From NCBI GenBank assembly GCA_015222295.1, contig JADFUZ010000106.1, positions 1-10,898 on the forward strand: a stretch of DNA of 10,898 bases. The letters run 5' to 3'. Source of the DNA: Chloroflexota bacterium (GTDB lineage: Bacteria; Chloroflexota; Dehalococcoidia; GIF9; AB-539-J10). Numbering within the stretch: position 1 is the first letter of the stretch; every line of letters starts with the position of its first letter. Made by a program: the position numbers and the translations under genes. This document shows positions 1 through 5,583 of the stretch, piece by piece. The notes beneath the pieces were generated by a model. It was not told where the DNA came from and searched no databases. It saw only the letters and a list, made by a program, of their open reading frames with translations.

Positions 1-7
1 ATACAGT

Positions 8-220
8 ATGAATAAAACGTATAGGTTAGCAACGGGTAACAAAGTAAAGATTATTGATAGAGCATCCCAATATTTTGGTCAAACAGGTATATTGGTAGAA
101 CCAAAGTCTGTACCTGTCCGTTTGAAATTAGAATATCATTGGTTGGTTAAGTTAGATGATACGGAAGCTACGGAACTATTTGCCCCCGGACAACTCGAAA
201 AAAATGGACTGCTTGGGTAG
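8..220 (+). CDS. Small hypothetical protein of the integrated element (possible KOW/SH3-like fold)
   Basis: A 70-residue frame ending in TAG. I do not recognise the family. The pattern of short beta-like stretches (GNKVKII near residues 10-16, GQTGILVE near 24-31, a tryptophan-containing strand near 45, and an FxPGQLE stretch near the end) loosely resembles small KOW or SH3-like barrels, but this is only a shape impression. Base composition is about 38% GC by hand count, clearly lower than the roughly half-GC host genes further right, which fits cargo of the element whose integrase lies just downstream in convergent orientation. Only seven bases precede the ATG, so no ribosome-binding site can be judged and the true start could lie outside the window. 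Confidence 0.5.
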   Translation: MNKTYRLATGNKVKIIDRASQYFGQTGILVEPKSVPVRLKLEYHWLVKLDDTEATELFAPGQLEKNGLLG

Positions 221-262
221 GTTGAAATAAAACCAACCATGACTGAACTGAACCCTTCTTGG

Positions 263-1096
263 CTAGCCATTGGCCTGATGGTAGTGGCTCAGACAATCGT
301 CGAAAGTGATGCTGCGGGTGTACCTCTGAACCATGCTGAGGTCTTCCCAGCCACCTAGATACATAATGTCCAGAGTAGACAATCCCTTCCGATGCAGGTT
401 ACAGGCGAATCCACGCCTAAAGGAATGGCAGGAGAACTTCATTCCTGTGGCTATACTGAGCCTTCGTAGCATGCTCTGGATGCCTTGTCTGTCTATGCCC
501 CAAATGCTACCACCATCGCAGTCGTACTGAGACAACCACTCTCTGAGTAGGTTAGCACTCTTCTCCGTGAATGCTGCTCGCCTCTGCTTGTTGCCCTTGC
601 CAATGACAGTAACGGTTTGCGCATCCCAGTCAATATCACCCTGACTGACATTGCTTAGTTCCTTCAGTCACATTCCTGAATCAAACAAGAAGGATACTAT
701 GGCCTTATCACGAAGCCTGCCCACATTCGCAATGAGAGTGTCTACCTGTTCCTCTGTTAGACTGGGTAGCAGCCTCTTTGCTGGTTTGGGCTTGTCGACT
801 CTGTCCAATGGATTCTCTTTCAGGTATCCCATCTTCAGGAGCCAGCGCACGAAGGTAGTGACAATCCTGTAGTAGTTGGCTTTGGCATTCCCACAAGTCA
901 AGTTAGCCAGGAATGAGTGAATACCCTGCGGACTTATCTCATAGCGTTTCACGAACGAACCCAGACAGTACTCGTACAAGTCAACAGTGCATTTTGAAAG
1001 GTTCGGGCGTTTGTAACTGAGGAATTTTGTTAACAAATCACGTTGGAGTCGTATTTGGGAATTTGTTAACTGGGGGGTATTACTTCGTATGTGTTG
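263..1096 (-). pseudogene. Tyrosine recombinase/integrase, interrupted by an in-frame TGA at the catalytic Arg I codon
   Basis: A phage-type tyrosine recombinase in one continuous frame, split by a single TGA at 668-670. The N-terminal SAM-like core-binding part is upstream of it. The catalytic domain reads DSGM-stop-LKELSNV, where active relatives have G-L/M-R-x-x-E-L, so the lost codon is the first catalytic arginine; CGA to TGA is one transition. Downstream the frame is intact: the beta-hairpin lysine region (VIGKGNKQRR), HxxR as HSFR, a tryptophan in the LGGWEDLS segment, and the nucleophilic tyrosine in QRYTRS. The stop is TAG at 263-265. The start is unresolved: the frame stays open into the tRNA-Gly gene (an ATG there at 1145-1147 is probably meaningless), and the first plausible start after the tRNA is TTG at 1034-1036. 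The gene's 5' end abuts the tRNA 3' end, the usual arrangement for an integrase beside its attachment site. Probably inactive as annotated, unless the stop is a sequencing error or is suppressed. Confidence 0.85.
1021..1070. repeat. Direct repeat GGAAT(T)TTGTTAAC, one copy forming a 12-bp palindrome
   Basis: GGAATTTTGTTAAC at 1021-1034 recurs with one T fewer at 1058-1070. The first copy continues into a perfect palindrome, TTTGTTAACAAA, at 1026-1037. The copies are about 36 bp apart and lie between the tRNA-Gly 3' end and the integrase body. Position and spacing suit arm-type recombinase sites or an operator for the integrase gene, but this is inference. Confidence 0.5.
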
Positions 1097-1098
1097 AC

Positions 1099-1120
1099 TG
1101 GAGCGGGTGAAGGGATTCGA
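1099..1120. other. Putative attachment site at the tRNA-Gly 3' end
   Basis: The 3' part of tRNA-Gly, including an encoded CCA at 1099-1101, directly borders the integrase gene and the AT-richer element. Tyrosine integrases commonly use tRNA 3' ends as attB. The element would extend leftward beyond the window; the second copy of the site is not in view, so the crossover limits are a guess. Confidence 0.5.
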
Positions 1121-1173
1121 ACCCTCGACGTCTTGCTTGGGAAGCAAGCACTCTTCCGCTGAGTTACACCCGC
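1099..1173 (-). tRNA. tRNA-Gly (anticodon CCC)
   Basis: The minus strand folds as a complete cloverleaf. The acceptor is GCGGGTG with CACCCGC, the D stem ACTC/GAGT, the anticodon stem CTTGC/GCAAG around loop TTCCCAA (anticodon CCC, reading GGG), followed by a five-base variable loop and a T arm with loop TTCGAAT. The discriminator is U, as expected for bacterial tRNA-Gly. The mature body is 1102-1173, and CCA is encoded at 1101-1099, unlike the tRNA-Glu in this window. It probably has its own promoter between it and the upstream citrate-synthase-like gene. Confidence 0.95.
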
Positions 1174-1184
1174 AGTGTCCTCAC

Positions 1185-1214
1185 ATTATCAGTTTGCAGC
1201 CACCAGAATGTCAA
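1185..1214 (-). promoter_or_regulatory. Sigma-70-type promoter of tRNA-Gly
   Basis: On the minus strand a perfect TTGACA at 1214-1209 is followed after 18 bp by GATAAT at 1190-1185 (5 of 6 to consensus). The tRNA 5' end lies 11 bp further on, so the expected start point is only a few bases before the tRNA. Confidence 0.75.
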
Positions 1215-1218
1215 GACC

Positions 1219-2466
1219 TCAAGCTGCACATTCCGGAGGTGTCAGGGTCAATAGCTTTCTCGCAATCTGTGGATACTTGGCAATAAAAAGCAGTTCATCC
1301 TTGACAAGGGGCTTCTGTGCCTCCACATTTGCGTATCTGACCAATTCCACGATGGATCTGGCTTGGTTCTCATCCTCGAACGATACTGCCATCCGACCCA
1401 TCAGATGGCTGAACCCAGACAGTCCGCCGTATTCACCCGAGCATATCTCCCTCCCGGTCTCCACAAGCTCAGGTTCACCTCTGCCCAGTTCAGTGAAGTC
1501 ATAAAGCTCGTAGTTCTCTGGGTCCTTCAATACGCCGTCGGCGTGAATCCCTGAAGCATGAGCGAAGGCATTGGCCCCAACTCCTGGCTGATTGACGGGA
1601 ATAGGCACGCCAAAGGCGTAGCTGGCAAATTTCGCCAGCTTCCACGCCTTTGTCATATCGATCGCCTTTCCTAGCTGATACTTTTCGGCGAAGCCTTTGG
1701 ACTTGGTGATGGCCAGAACTGTGGCTACAAGGTCAGCATTGCCAGCTCGTTCCCCGATACCATTCACGGTTGTGTTGATGTAAGCATCCTGGCCTCCATC
1801 CATGACTCCCCTGGCCCCGGCGAGAGAATTGGCTACAGCCATTCCCAGATCACCGTGGCAGTGAAGCTCGATCGGCATACCCAGATTCTCTGCCAAGGCC
1901 CTGGTACTATCATAGATGCTGAAAGGATTATCATAACCGAGCGTGTCGCAATATCGGACCCTATCAGCCCCATGCTCCTTGGCTACCAGGCCAAACCTGG
2001 TGAGGAAGTCGAGTTCCGTGCGGGAGGCATCCTCAGCATTGACGCCAAGAGTCTTGGCTCCGTGGTCCTTGGCGGCGTCCACCGCCTCAGCCACCGTCTT
2101 CAAGATGTCATCTCTGGACCTTTTCCCCTGGAATTTGGCATTTATCATTTGGTTTGAGGTAGACATCGAGAGATTGAGGTGTGTGATGCCTGGTACAAGG
2201 GCAAACGCTCTGTCCACGTCGTGAACGGTTGCCCTTACCCAGCCTTGCAACCGGATCGGCCTCAGGACTCCGATATCGGCCAATTCCAGATTGGCTTGAA
2301 GGTAAAGCGACTCATGTGTAGTCGTGGGAAAGCCGAATTCGGATTGGAATATGCCCATCCTGTTCAGAAACACGTTTATCATTGTCTTCTCCAGTTTGGA
2401 CAGACCAAGACGGGCAGTCTGGACGCCATCACGGTTGGTTACATCGATGAAATAGATCTTAGGCAT
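1219..2466 (-). CDS. Probable Re-citrate synthase (homocitrate/isopropylmalate synthase family)
   Basis: A 415-residue HMGL-like TIM-barrel enzyme condensing acetyl-CoA with a 2-oxo acid. Family landmarks are DVTNRDG (residues 8-14, metal and catalytic arginine region), GFPTTTHE near 45-52, VNAEDASRT near 142-150, RYCDTLGYDNP near 171-181, the metal-binding LHCHGD (201-206), NGIGERAGN (235-243) and FAHASGIHADG (301-311). The DVTNRDGVQT start, AEDASRT and CDTLGYDNPF blocks recall the Re-face citrate synthases characterised in Clostridium kluyveri and Dehalococcoides strain CBDB1, which branch with homocitrate synthases. If so, it makes citrate from oxaloacetate and acetyl-CoA for glutamate synthesis in an anaerobe. 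Homocitrate synthase is the alternative, and sequence inspection alone cannot settle the substrate. There is no LeuA-type C-terminal regulatory domain. The ATG has GGAG nine bases upstream. It is divergent from argC. Confidence 0.8.
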   Translation of the reverse strand: MPKIYFIDVTNRDGVQTARLGLSKLEKTMINVFLNRMGIFQSEFGFPTTTHESLYLQANLELADIGVLRPIRLQGWVRATVHDVDRAFALVPGITHLNLSMSTSNQMINAKFQGKRSRDDILKTVAEAVDAAKDHGAKTLGVNAEDASRTELDFLTRFGLVAKEHGADRVRYCDTLGYDNPFSIYDSTRALAENLGMPIELHCHGDLGMAVANSLAGARGVMDGGQDAYINTTVNGIGERAGNADLVATVLAITKSKGFAEKYQLGKAIDMTKAWKLAKFASYAFGVPIPVNQPGVGANAFAHASGIHADGVLKDPENYELYDFTELGRGEPELVETGREICSGEYGGLSGFSHLMGRMAVSFEDENQARSIVELVRYANVEAQKPLVKDELLFIAKYPQIARKLLTLTPPECAA

Positions 2467-2505
2467 GTAACTTCACTCCGAAGGATTTCTGAACGCCAAA
2501 TTTAC

Positions 2506-2514
2506 ACTATACCA
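2506..2514 (-). promoter_or_regulatory. Extended -10 element for the citrate synthase-like gene
   Basis: The minus strand reads TGGTATAGT, an extended -10 (TGn plus TATAGT), about 40 bp before the ATG at 2466. No convincing -35 is seen at 16-18 bp. The leader would be about 30 nt and contains the GGAG ribosome-binding site. Confidence 0.5.
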
Positions 2515-2578
2515 AGACCGCCGTCAAACTCACCGTCGCCAGAGGGAATGGACATTTAGCTAAGAGTGATTTCTATAG

Positions 2579-2584
2579 TATAAT
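2579..2584 (+). promoter_or_regulatory. Consensus -10 (TATAAT) for argC, giving a very short leader
   Basis: A perfect TATAAT lies 14 bp before the ATG at 2599, so transcription would begin roughly 8 nt before that codon. There is no Shine-Dalgarno sequence between them and no good -35 at normal spacing. The element also makes the alternative TTG start at 2587 unlikely, because that codon would lie upstream of the transcript start. Confidence 0.55.
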
Positions 2585-2598
2585 ACTTGCCACTTGCC

Positions 2599-3642
2599 AT
2601 GCGACGAATAAAGGCAGGCATCATAAACGTCACCGGGTATATCGGTGCTGAGCTTGCTCGCTTGCTGTGCCAGCATCCGCAAGTTAAACTCAGTTCAGTT
2701 ACGGGGCGAAGTGCAGCCGGTCAAAGGTTGAGTGACGTCTTTGGCCACTTCGCTAGCACTGACTATGAGGTAAAGGCCGAACTCGAAGGCGCGATCGAAG
2801 TCGCTTTCTCGGCGATGCCTCACAAGGGGAGTGTGGACGTGGTGCCGCCTTTGTTGGCAAGGGGGGTCAGGGTTATCGACGTTAGTGCTGATTTCAGGCT
2901 AAAGGATGCCAGTGAATACCCGGAGTGGTACGGGTTCGCTCATCCGGCACCTGATCTATTGAGGCAAGCAGTCTATGGCTTGCCCGAACTGCATCGAGAT
3001 GAGATTCGCTCGGCATCTCTCACAGCAAATCCTGGGTGCTATAGTACTGGCGCCATCCTGGCACTAGCACCAGCAGTCAAGGAGGGGGTGATCTGTCCTG
3101 AAGTGGTGGTTGACAGCAAATCAGGTGTTTCAGGTGCCGGCAGGACTCTAGATCCGCTGACTCACTACTCTGAGGTGAATGAGAGCGTTACGGCGTATGC
3201 GCTGGAGGGACATCGACACCTGCCCGAAATAACCCAGGAGCTGAGAGCACTCAACCCAGAGCTTTCATTATCGGTGACTTTTGTGCCCCACCTCGTGCCA
3301 ATGACACGAGGCATACTGACTTCCTGCTATGCCAGATTGGTAGATGGGAAGCTGGCCAGAGGTGCCAAGGCCAAAGATGAACTGCTGCAACTGTACCGTG
3401 AGTTCTATGAGAACGCTCCCTTCGTCCAGGTGCGTGATAAACCGTGTCGAACCAAGGATGCTTGGGGCAGCAATTTCTGCCTCATTTACCCGACTATCGA
3501 TGAAAGAACTGAGACGTTAATAGCAATTAGCTGCATTGACAACCTGGGAAAGGGGGGAGCAGGGCAGGCGGTCCAGAACATGAACCTTATGTTTGGATTG
3601 CCAGAGACTAGCGGCCTTGAAAGCCTCCCCATCCACCCTTAG
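2599..3642 (+). CDS. argC: N-acetyl-gamma-glutamyl-phosphate reductase
   Basis: Third enzyme of arginine biosynthesis: NADPH-dependent reduction of N-acetylglutamyl phosphate to the semialdehyde. From ATG 2599 it has 347 residues, normal for the long-form family. The Rossmann nucleotide-binding start is GIINVTGYIGAELARLL (from about residue 7). The active-site cysteine is C147 in NPGCYSTG, followed by the KSGVSGAGR loop, and the catalytic histidine block is GHRHLPEI (H205/H207). A TTG four codons upstream is open but would precede the predicted transcript start, so ATG is preferred. The other arg genes are not adjacent. The paralogue LysY (LysW-linked aminoadipate pathway) is an alternative worth considering because the divergent neighbour is of the homocitrate synthase family, but no LysW or other lysine genes are present. 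Ends in TAG 11 bp before tRNA-Glu. Confidence 0.9.
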   Translation: MRRIKAGIINVTGYIGAELARLLCQHPQVKLSSVTGRSAAGQRLSDVFGHFASTDYEVKAELEGAIEVAFSAMPHKGSVDVVPPLLARGVRVIDVSADFRLKDASEYPEWYGFAHPAPDLLRQAVYGLPELHRDEIRSASLTANPGCYSTGAILALAPAVKEGVICPEVVVDSKSGVSGAGRTLDPLTHYSEVNESVTAYALEGHRHLPEITQELRALNPELSLSVTFVPHLVPMTRGILTSCYARLVDGKLARGAKAKDELLQLYREFYENAPFVQVRDKPCRTKDAWGSNFCLIYPTIDERTETLIAISCIDNLGKGGAGQAVQNMNLMFGLPETSGLESLPIHP

Positions 3643-3653
3643 AGCAGTTCCCT

Positions 3654-3727
3654 GCCCTCATCGTCTAGAGGCCTAGGACGCCAGCCTTTCAAGCTGGAGA
3701 TCAGGGGTTCGACTCCCCTTGGGGGCA
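3654..3727 (+). tRNA. tRNA-Glu (anticodon TTC)
   Basis: A 74-nt cloverleaf. Acceptor GCCCTCA pairs with TGGGGGC (one G-U), the D stem is GTCT/GGAC, the anticodon stem CCAGC/GCTGG encloses CTTTCAA (anticodon TTC), the variable loop has five bases, and the T arm is AGGGG/CCCCT with loop TTCGACT. The discriminator is A at 3727. CCA is not encoded (the next bases are TTC). It begins 11 bp after the argC stop with no visible promoter between them, so it may be processed from an argC read-through transcript. Confidence 0.95.
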
Positions 3728-3728
3728 T

Positions 3729-4364
3729 TCATTCTTCCCAGGCACCTTCGCCAACAAGAGGCACAAAGTAGCAAGCTCCCAGGTTCTCCACCTCGTTTCC
3801 TTCCTTCTTCTTGGTGATCTTCATCAGGTCCTGTTGCCAGCGGGAGCCCACAGGAATTACCATCCGGCCACCCCAGGCCAATTGCCCCAAGAGGATCTGA
3901 GGGATGGATGGTGCGCCTGCTGAGACTATGATGGCATCGTAAGGCGCATCTTCGAGCCAACCCAGGGTCTGCCCGGCAGCATGCACTTCAACGTTAGCGT
4001 AGCCGAGCTTCTCCAGAACACGCACGGCAGATTCCTTCAACTCAGGTATAACCTCTACAGTGACGACTCGCCTGGCTATGTTGGCTAGTACAGCCGCTTC
4101 ATAACCACTCCCAGTACCGAGCTCCAACACCTTCTCCTCACCTTGGAGCTCCAGAGCTTGTATCATGAGCGCTACAATGAAAGGTTGAGAAATGGTCTGG
4201 CCGAAGCCGATGCACAGTGGCCTGTCATCATAGGCCGCAGGAGAGTAGTCCGCCGGGACAAATGCTTCGCGACGAACGCGGCTCATCGCCTCAACAACAC
4301 ACACGTCGGCGATTTCCCAGGACAGATGCTTGAGCAGTCTAGCTCGAGCTGTCTCCAAATCCAC
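3729..4364 (-). CDS. pcm: Protein-L-isoaspartate O-methyltransferase
   Basis: SAM-dependent repair enzyme that methylates L-isoaspartyl residues formed in ageing proteins. At 211 residues it is the usual length. Visible motifs are the family signature GQTISQP (residues 55-61), SAM-binding motif I VLELGTGSGYEAAVLA (79-94), the acidic VTVEVIPEL after strand 2, YDAIIVSAGAP (motif II region) and GGRMVIPVG near the C-terminus. The start is GTG at 4362-4364; an in-frame TGA just upstream excludes a much longer protein, and no strong Shine-Dalgarno sequence is present. It lies 22 bp after the 88-aa gene and is probably the third gene of that transcript. Its stop is one base from the 3' end of the convergent tRNA-Glu gene. 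Confidence 0.93.
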   Translation of the reverse strand: MDLETARARLLKHLSWEIADVCVVEAMSRVRREAFVPADYSPAAYDDRPLCIGFGQTISQPFIVALMIQALELQGEEKVLELGTGSGYEAAVLANIARRVVTVEVIPELKESAVRVLEKLGYANVEVHAAGQTLGWLEDAPYDAIIVSAGAPSIPQILLGQLAWGGRMVIPVGSRWQQDLMKITKKKEGNEVENLGACYFVPLVGEGAWEE

Positions 4365-4386
4365 CAGCGTTCGTCAACTGAAAGTG

Positions 4387-4653
4387 TCAGCCAAGAATGA
4401 ATGATAGTACAATGAGAGTCAGTACTATCGCTCCGGCGAGGATGCCAATGCGTTTCACTTCAGCCACTACATACCCGTAACGACGGATGGAACCATCAGC
4501 CTCTTGAGGGGCTTTGACTGACACAGAGGATGGTCGACTTGGAAGCTCGGGCTGAAGGGGCACAGTCCTGCCTTGTAGGGAAGGGGATCTTTGTGCTGCT
4601 TCCGCCAACCTGGTGCGGCTTCTTGATTTGGCGCGACGTGATTTCCTGGGCAT
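4387..4653 (-). CDS. Small basic protein with a C-terminal membrane anchor
   Basis: An 88-residue protein of unrecognised function. The N-terminal 20 residues are strongly basic (PRKSRRAKSRSRTR), the middle is proline- and serine-rich and probably disordered, and residues 69-88 form one hydrophobic segment (ILAGAIVLTLIVLSFIL core) that ends at the C-terminus, giving tail-anchor topology with the basic part inside. The ATG lies 5 bp after the recombinase stop, with a GAGGT ribosome-binding site overlapping that stop, so translation is probably coupled. Context with a Xer-like recombinase and pcm does not reveal a role; the basic arm could bind nucleic acid or membrane phospholipid, which is speculation. 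Confidence 0.75.
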   Translation of the reverse strand: MPRKSRRAKSRSRTRLAEAAQRSPSLQGRTVPLQPELPSRPSSVSVKAPQEADGSIRRYGYVVAEVKRIGILAGAIVLTLIVLSFILG

Positions 4654-4658
4654 TACTG

Positions 4659-5513
4659 TTACCTCAATGAAGATGCGGGCCTCTTGTAGATTCTGGTGCT
4701 CGAGGCATACACGTGTCCCAGAGCCTGCTGGACGGAGTGAAGGTCAGAGCCGCTTTGGATCTTGTGTGCAGCAAAACTGTGGCGTAGGGTTTGTGGCGTA
4801 ATCTGGCCGTCCAAACCGGCTCTGGAAGCATAGTTCTTTGTGATCTGCCAAAAACCCTGCCTCGTGAGCCGCCCACCGCGGCGATTGAGGAACAGTGCAT
4901 CCTGCTTCTCGTCATATAGCAGGTCCAGCCTATCATTCTCAAGGAATATTGACAGCAACTCTCTTGTACGATAGTCAAACGGTATTCGCCGCTTGGAGCT
5001 CCCGTGAACACAGTGGACACAGGACTGTTCCAGGTCAATATCTTTCACGTTTAAGGATACTAGCTCGCTGACCCGCAAACCGGTGGCGTAGAGCAATTCC
5101 AACATCACGACGTCCCTTTTCGCCTCCAAGCTGGACAGTCTTGTAGCCTGTCCCAGCAAGCGGCGGTACTCACCCTGAGACAAGAACTTGGGCACATGCC
5201 TCTTGACTTGCGGGGGAATTAAGTTCCGCAGTGGGTTCTCTTTTAGCTTGCCGACTTCGACTAGAAACCTGAAGAACGACTTTGCCGAGGCCACTTTGCG
5301 GGCGGCTGTGGCGCTCGAATAACCCTTTCCCCTGAGGCTGATAAGGTAGCTCTTCAGGAGATCATCGTTCGACGTAATGGTACCTTTGCTTCTCTCTCCG
5401 TCAACATGCGTTGCTAGCTGGTTCAAGTCATTGCGATAGGCAGCTATGGTATTCTGTGAACAGCTCTTCTCGGTGCGTAGATAGTCAAGAAAAGCATCGA
5501 TGTCTTGTTTCAC
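4659..5513 (-). CDS. XerC/XerD-like tyrosine recombinase
   Basis: A 284-residue site-specific recombinase of the size and architecture of chromosome-dimer resolvases: an N-terminal SAM-like DNA-binding domain (about residues 1-85) and a catalytic domain from about 105. Catalytic residues are R147 (ATGLRVSEL), K174 (GSSKRR hairpin), R244 (QTLRHSF), H267 (ALGHVY) and Y276 (TRIYKR). The first position of the HxxR box is Gln241 rather than histidine (CAA instead of CAC). Start is GTG at 5511-5513, placed 9 bp after an extended -10 and with no Shine-Dalgarno sequence. It is first in a minus-strand operon with the 88-aa gene and pcm, and divergent from uvrC across 70 bp. Its location among housekeeping genes favours a host Xer protein over a mobile integrase; no dif-like site was recognised. 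XerC cannot be told from XerD by eye. Confidence 0.85.
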   Translation of the reverse strand: MKQDIDAFLDYLRTEKSCSQNTIAAYRNDLNQLATHVDGERSKGTITSNDDLLKSYLISLRGKGYSSATAARKVASAKSFFRFLVEVGKLKENPLRNLIPPQVKRHVPKFLSQGEYRRLLGQATRLSSLEAKRDVVMLELLYATGLRVSELVSLNVKDIDLEQSCVHCVHGSSKRRIPFDYRTRELLSIFLENDRLDLLYDEKQDALFLNRRGGRLTRQGFWQITKNYASRAGLDGQITPQTLRHSFAAHKIQSGSDLHSVQQALGHVYASSTRIYKRPASSLR

Positions 5514-5522
5514 TAGAAAGTT

Positions 5523-5531
5523 ATTTTACCA
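5523..5531 (-). promoter_or_regulatory. Extended -10 for the xer-like operon, 9 bp from the start codon
   Basis: The minus strand reads TGGTAAAAT (TGn extension plus TAAAAT at 5528-5523). The GTG start at 5513 follows after only 9 bp, implying a leaderless or near-leaderless mRNA. No good -35 is visible. Confidence 0.55.
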
Positions 5532-5545
5532 TAATCGAAACCATT

Positions 5546-5574
5546 TTGCCTGAGCGGAAGCCGCTTGTTAGAAT
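5546..5574 (+). promoter_or_regulatory. uvrC promoter, 9 bp from the start codon
   Basis: TTGCCT (4 of 6 to the -35 consensus) at 5546-5551, a 17-bp spacer, and the extended -10 TGTTAGAAT with hexamer at 5569-5574. The ATG at 5584 comes after 9 bp with no Shine-Dalgarno sequence, so the predicted leader is 0-3 nt. Confidence 0.65.
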
Positions 5575-5583
5575 GAAGTTGCT

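Noticed and set aside
220..238. Weak hairpin GGTTG/CAACC between the 70-aa gene and the integrase as a terminator
   Set aside because: Only five base pairs, an A-rich loop and no T-run on the plus strand, so too weak to call.
668..670. The integrase TGA as a selenocysteine codon
   Set aside because: The position requires arginine in every active family member, one base change explains it, and no SECIS-like hairpin was apparent just downstream.
1097..1147. Extension of the integrase to an ATG in the tRNA-Gly anticodon region
   Set aside because: The added residues are only a translation of the tRNA sequence (LPKQDVEGSNPFTRS). No initiation signal is seen.
2587..2598. TTG start four codons upstream for argC
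   Set aside because: The consensus TATAAT at 2579-2584 would start transcription downstream of this codon.
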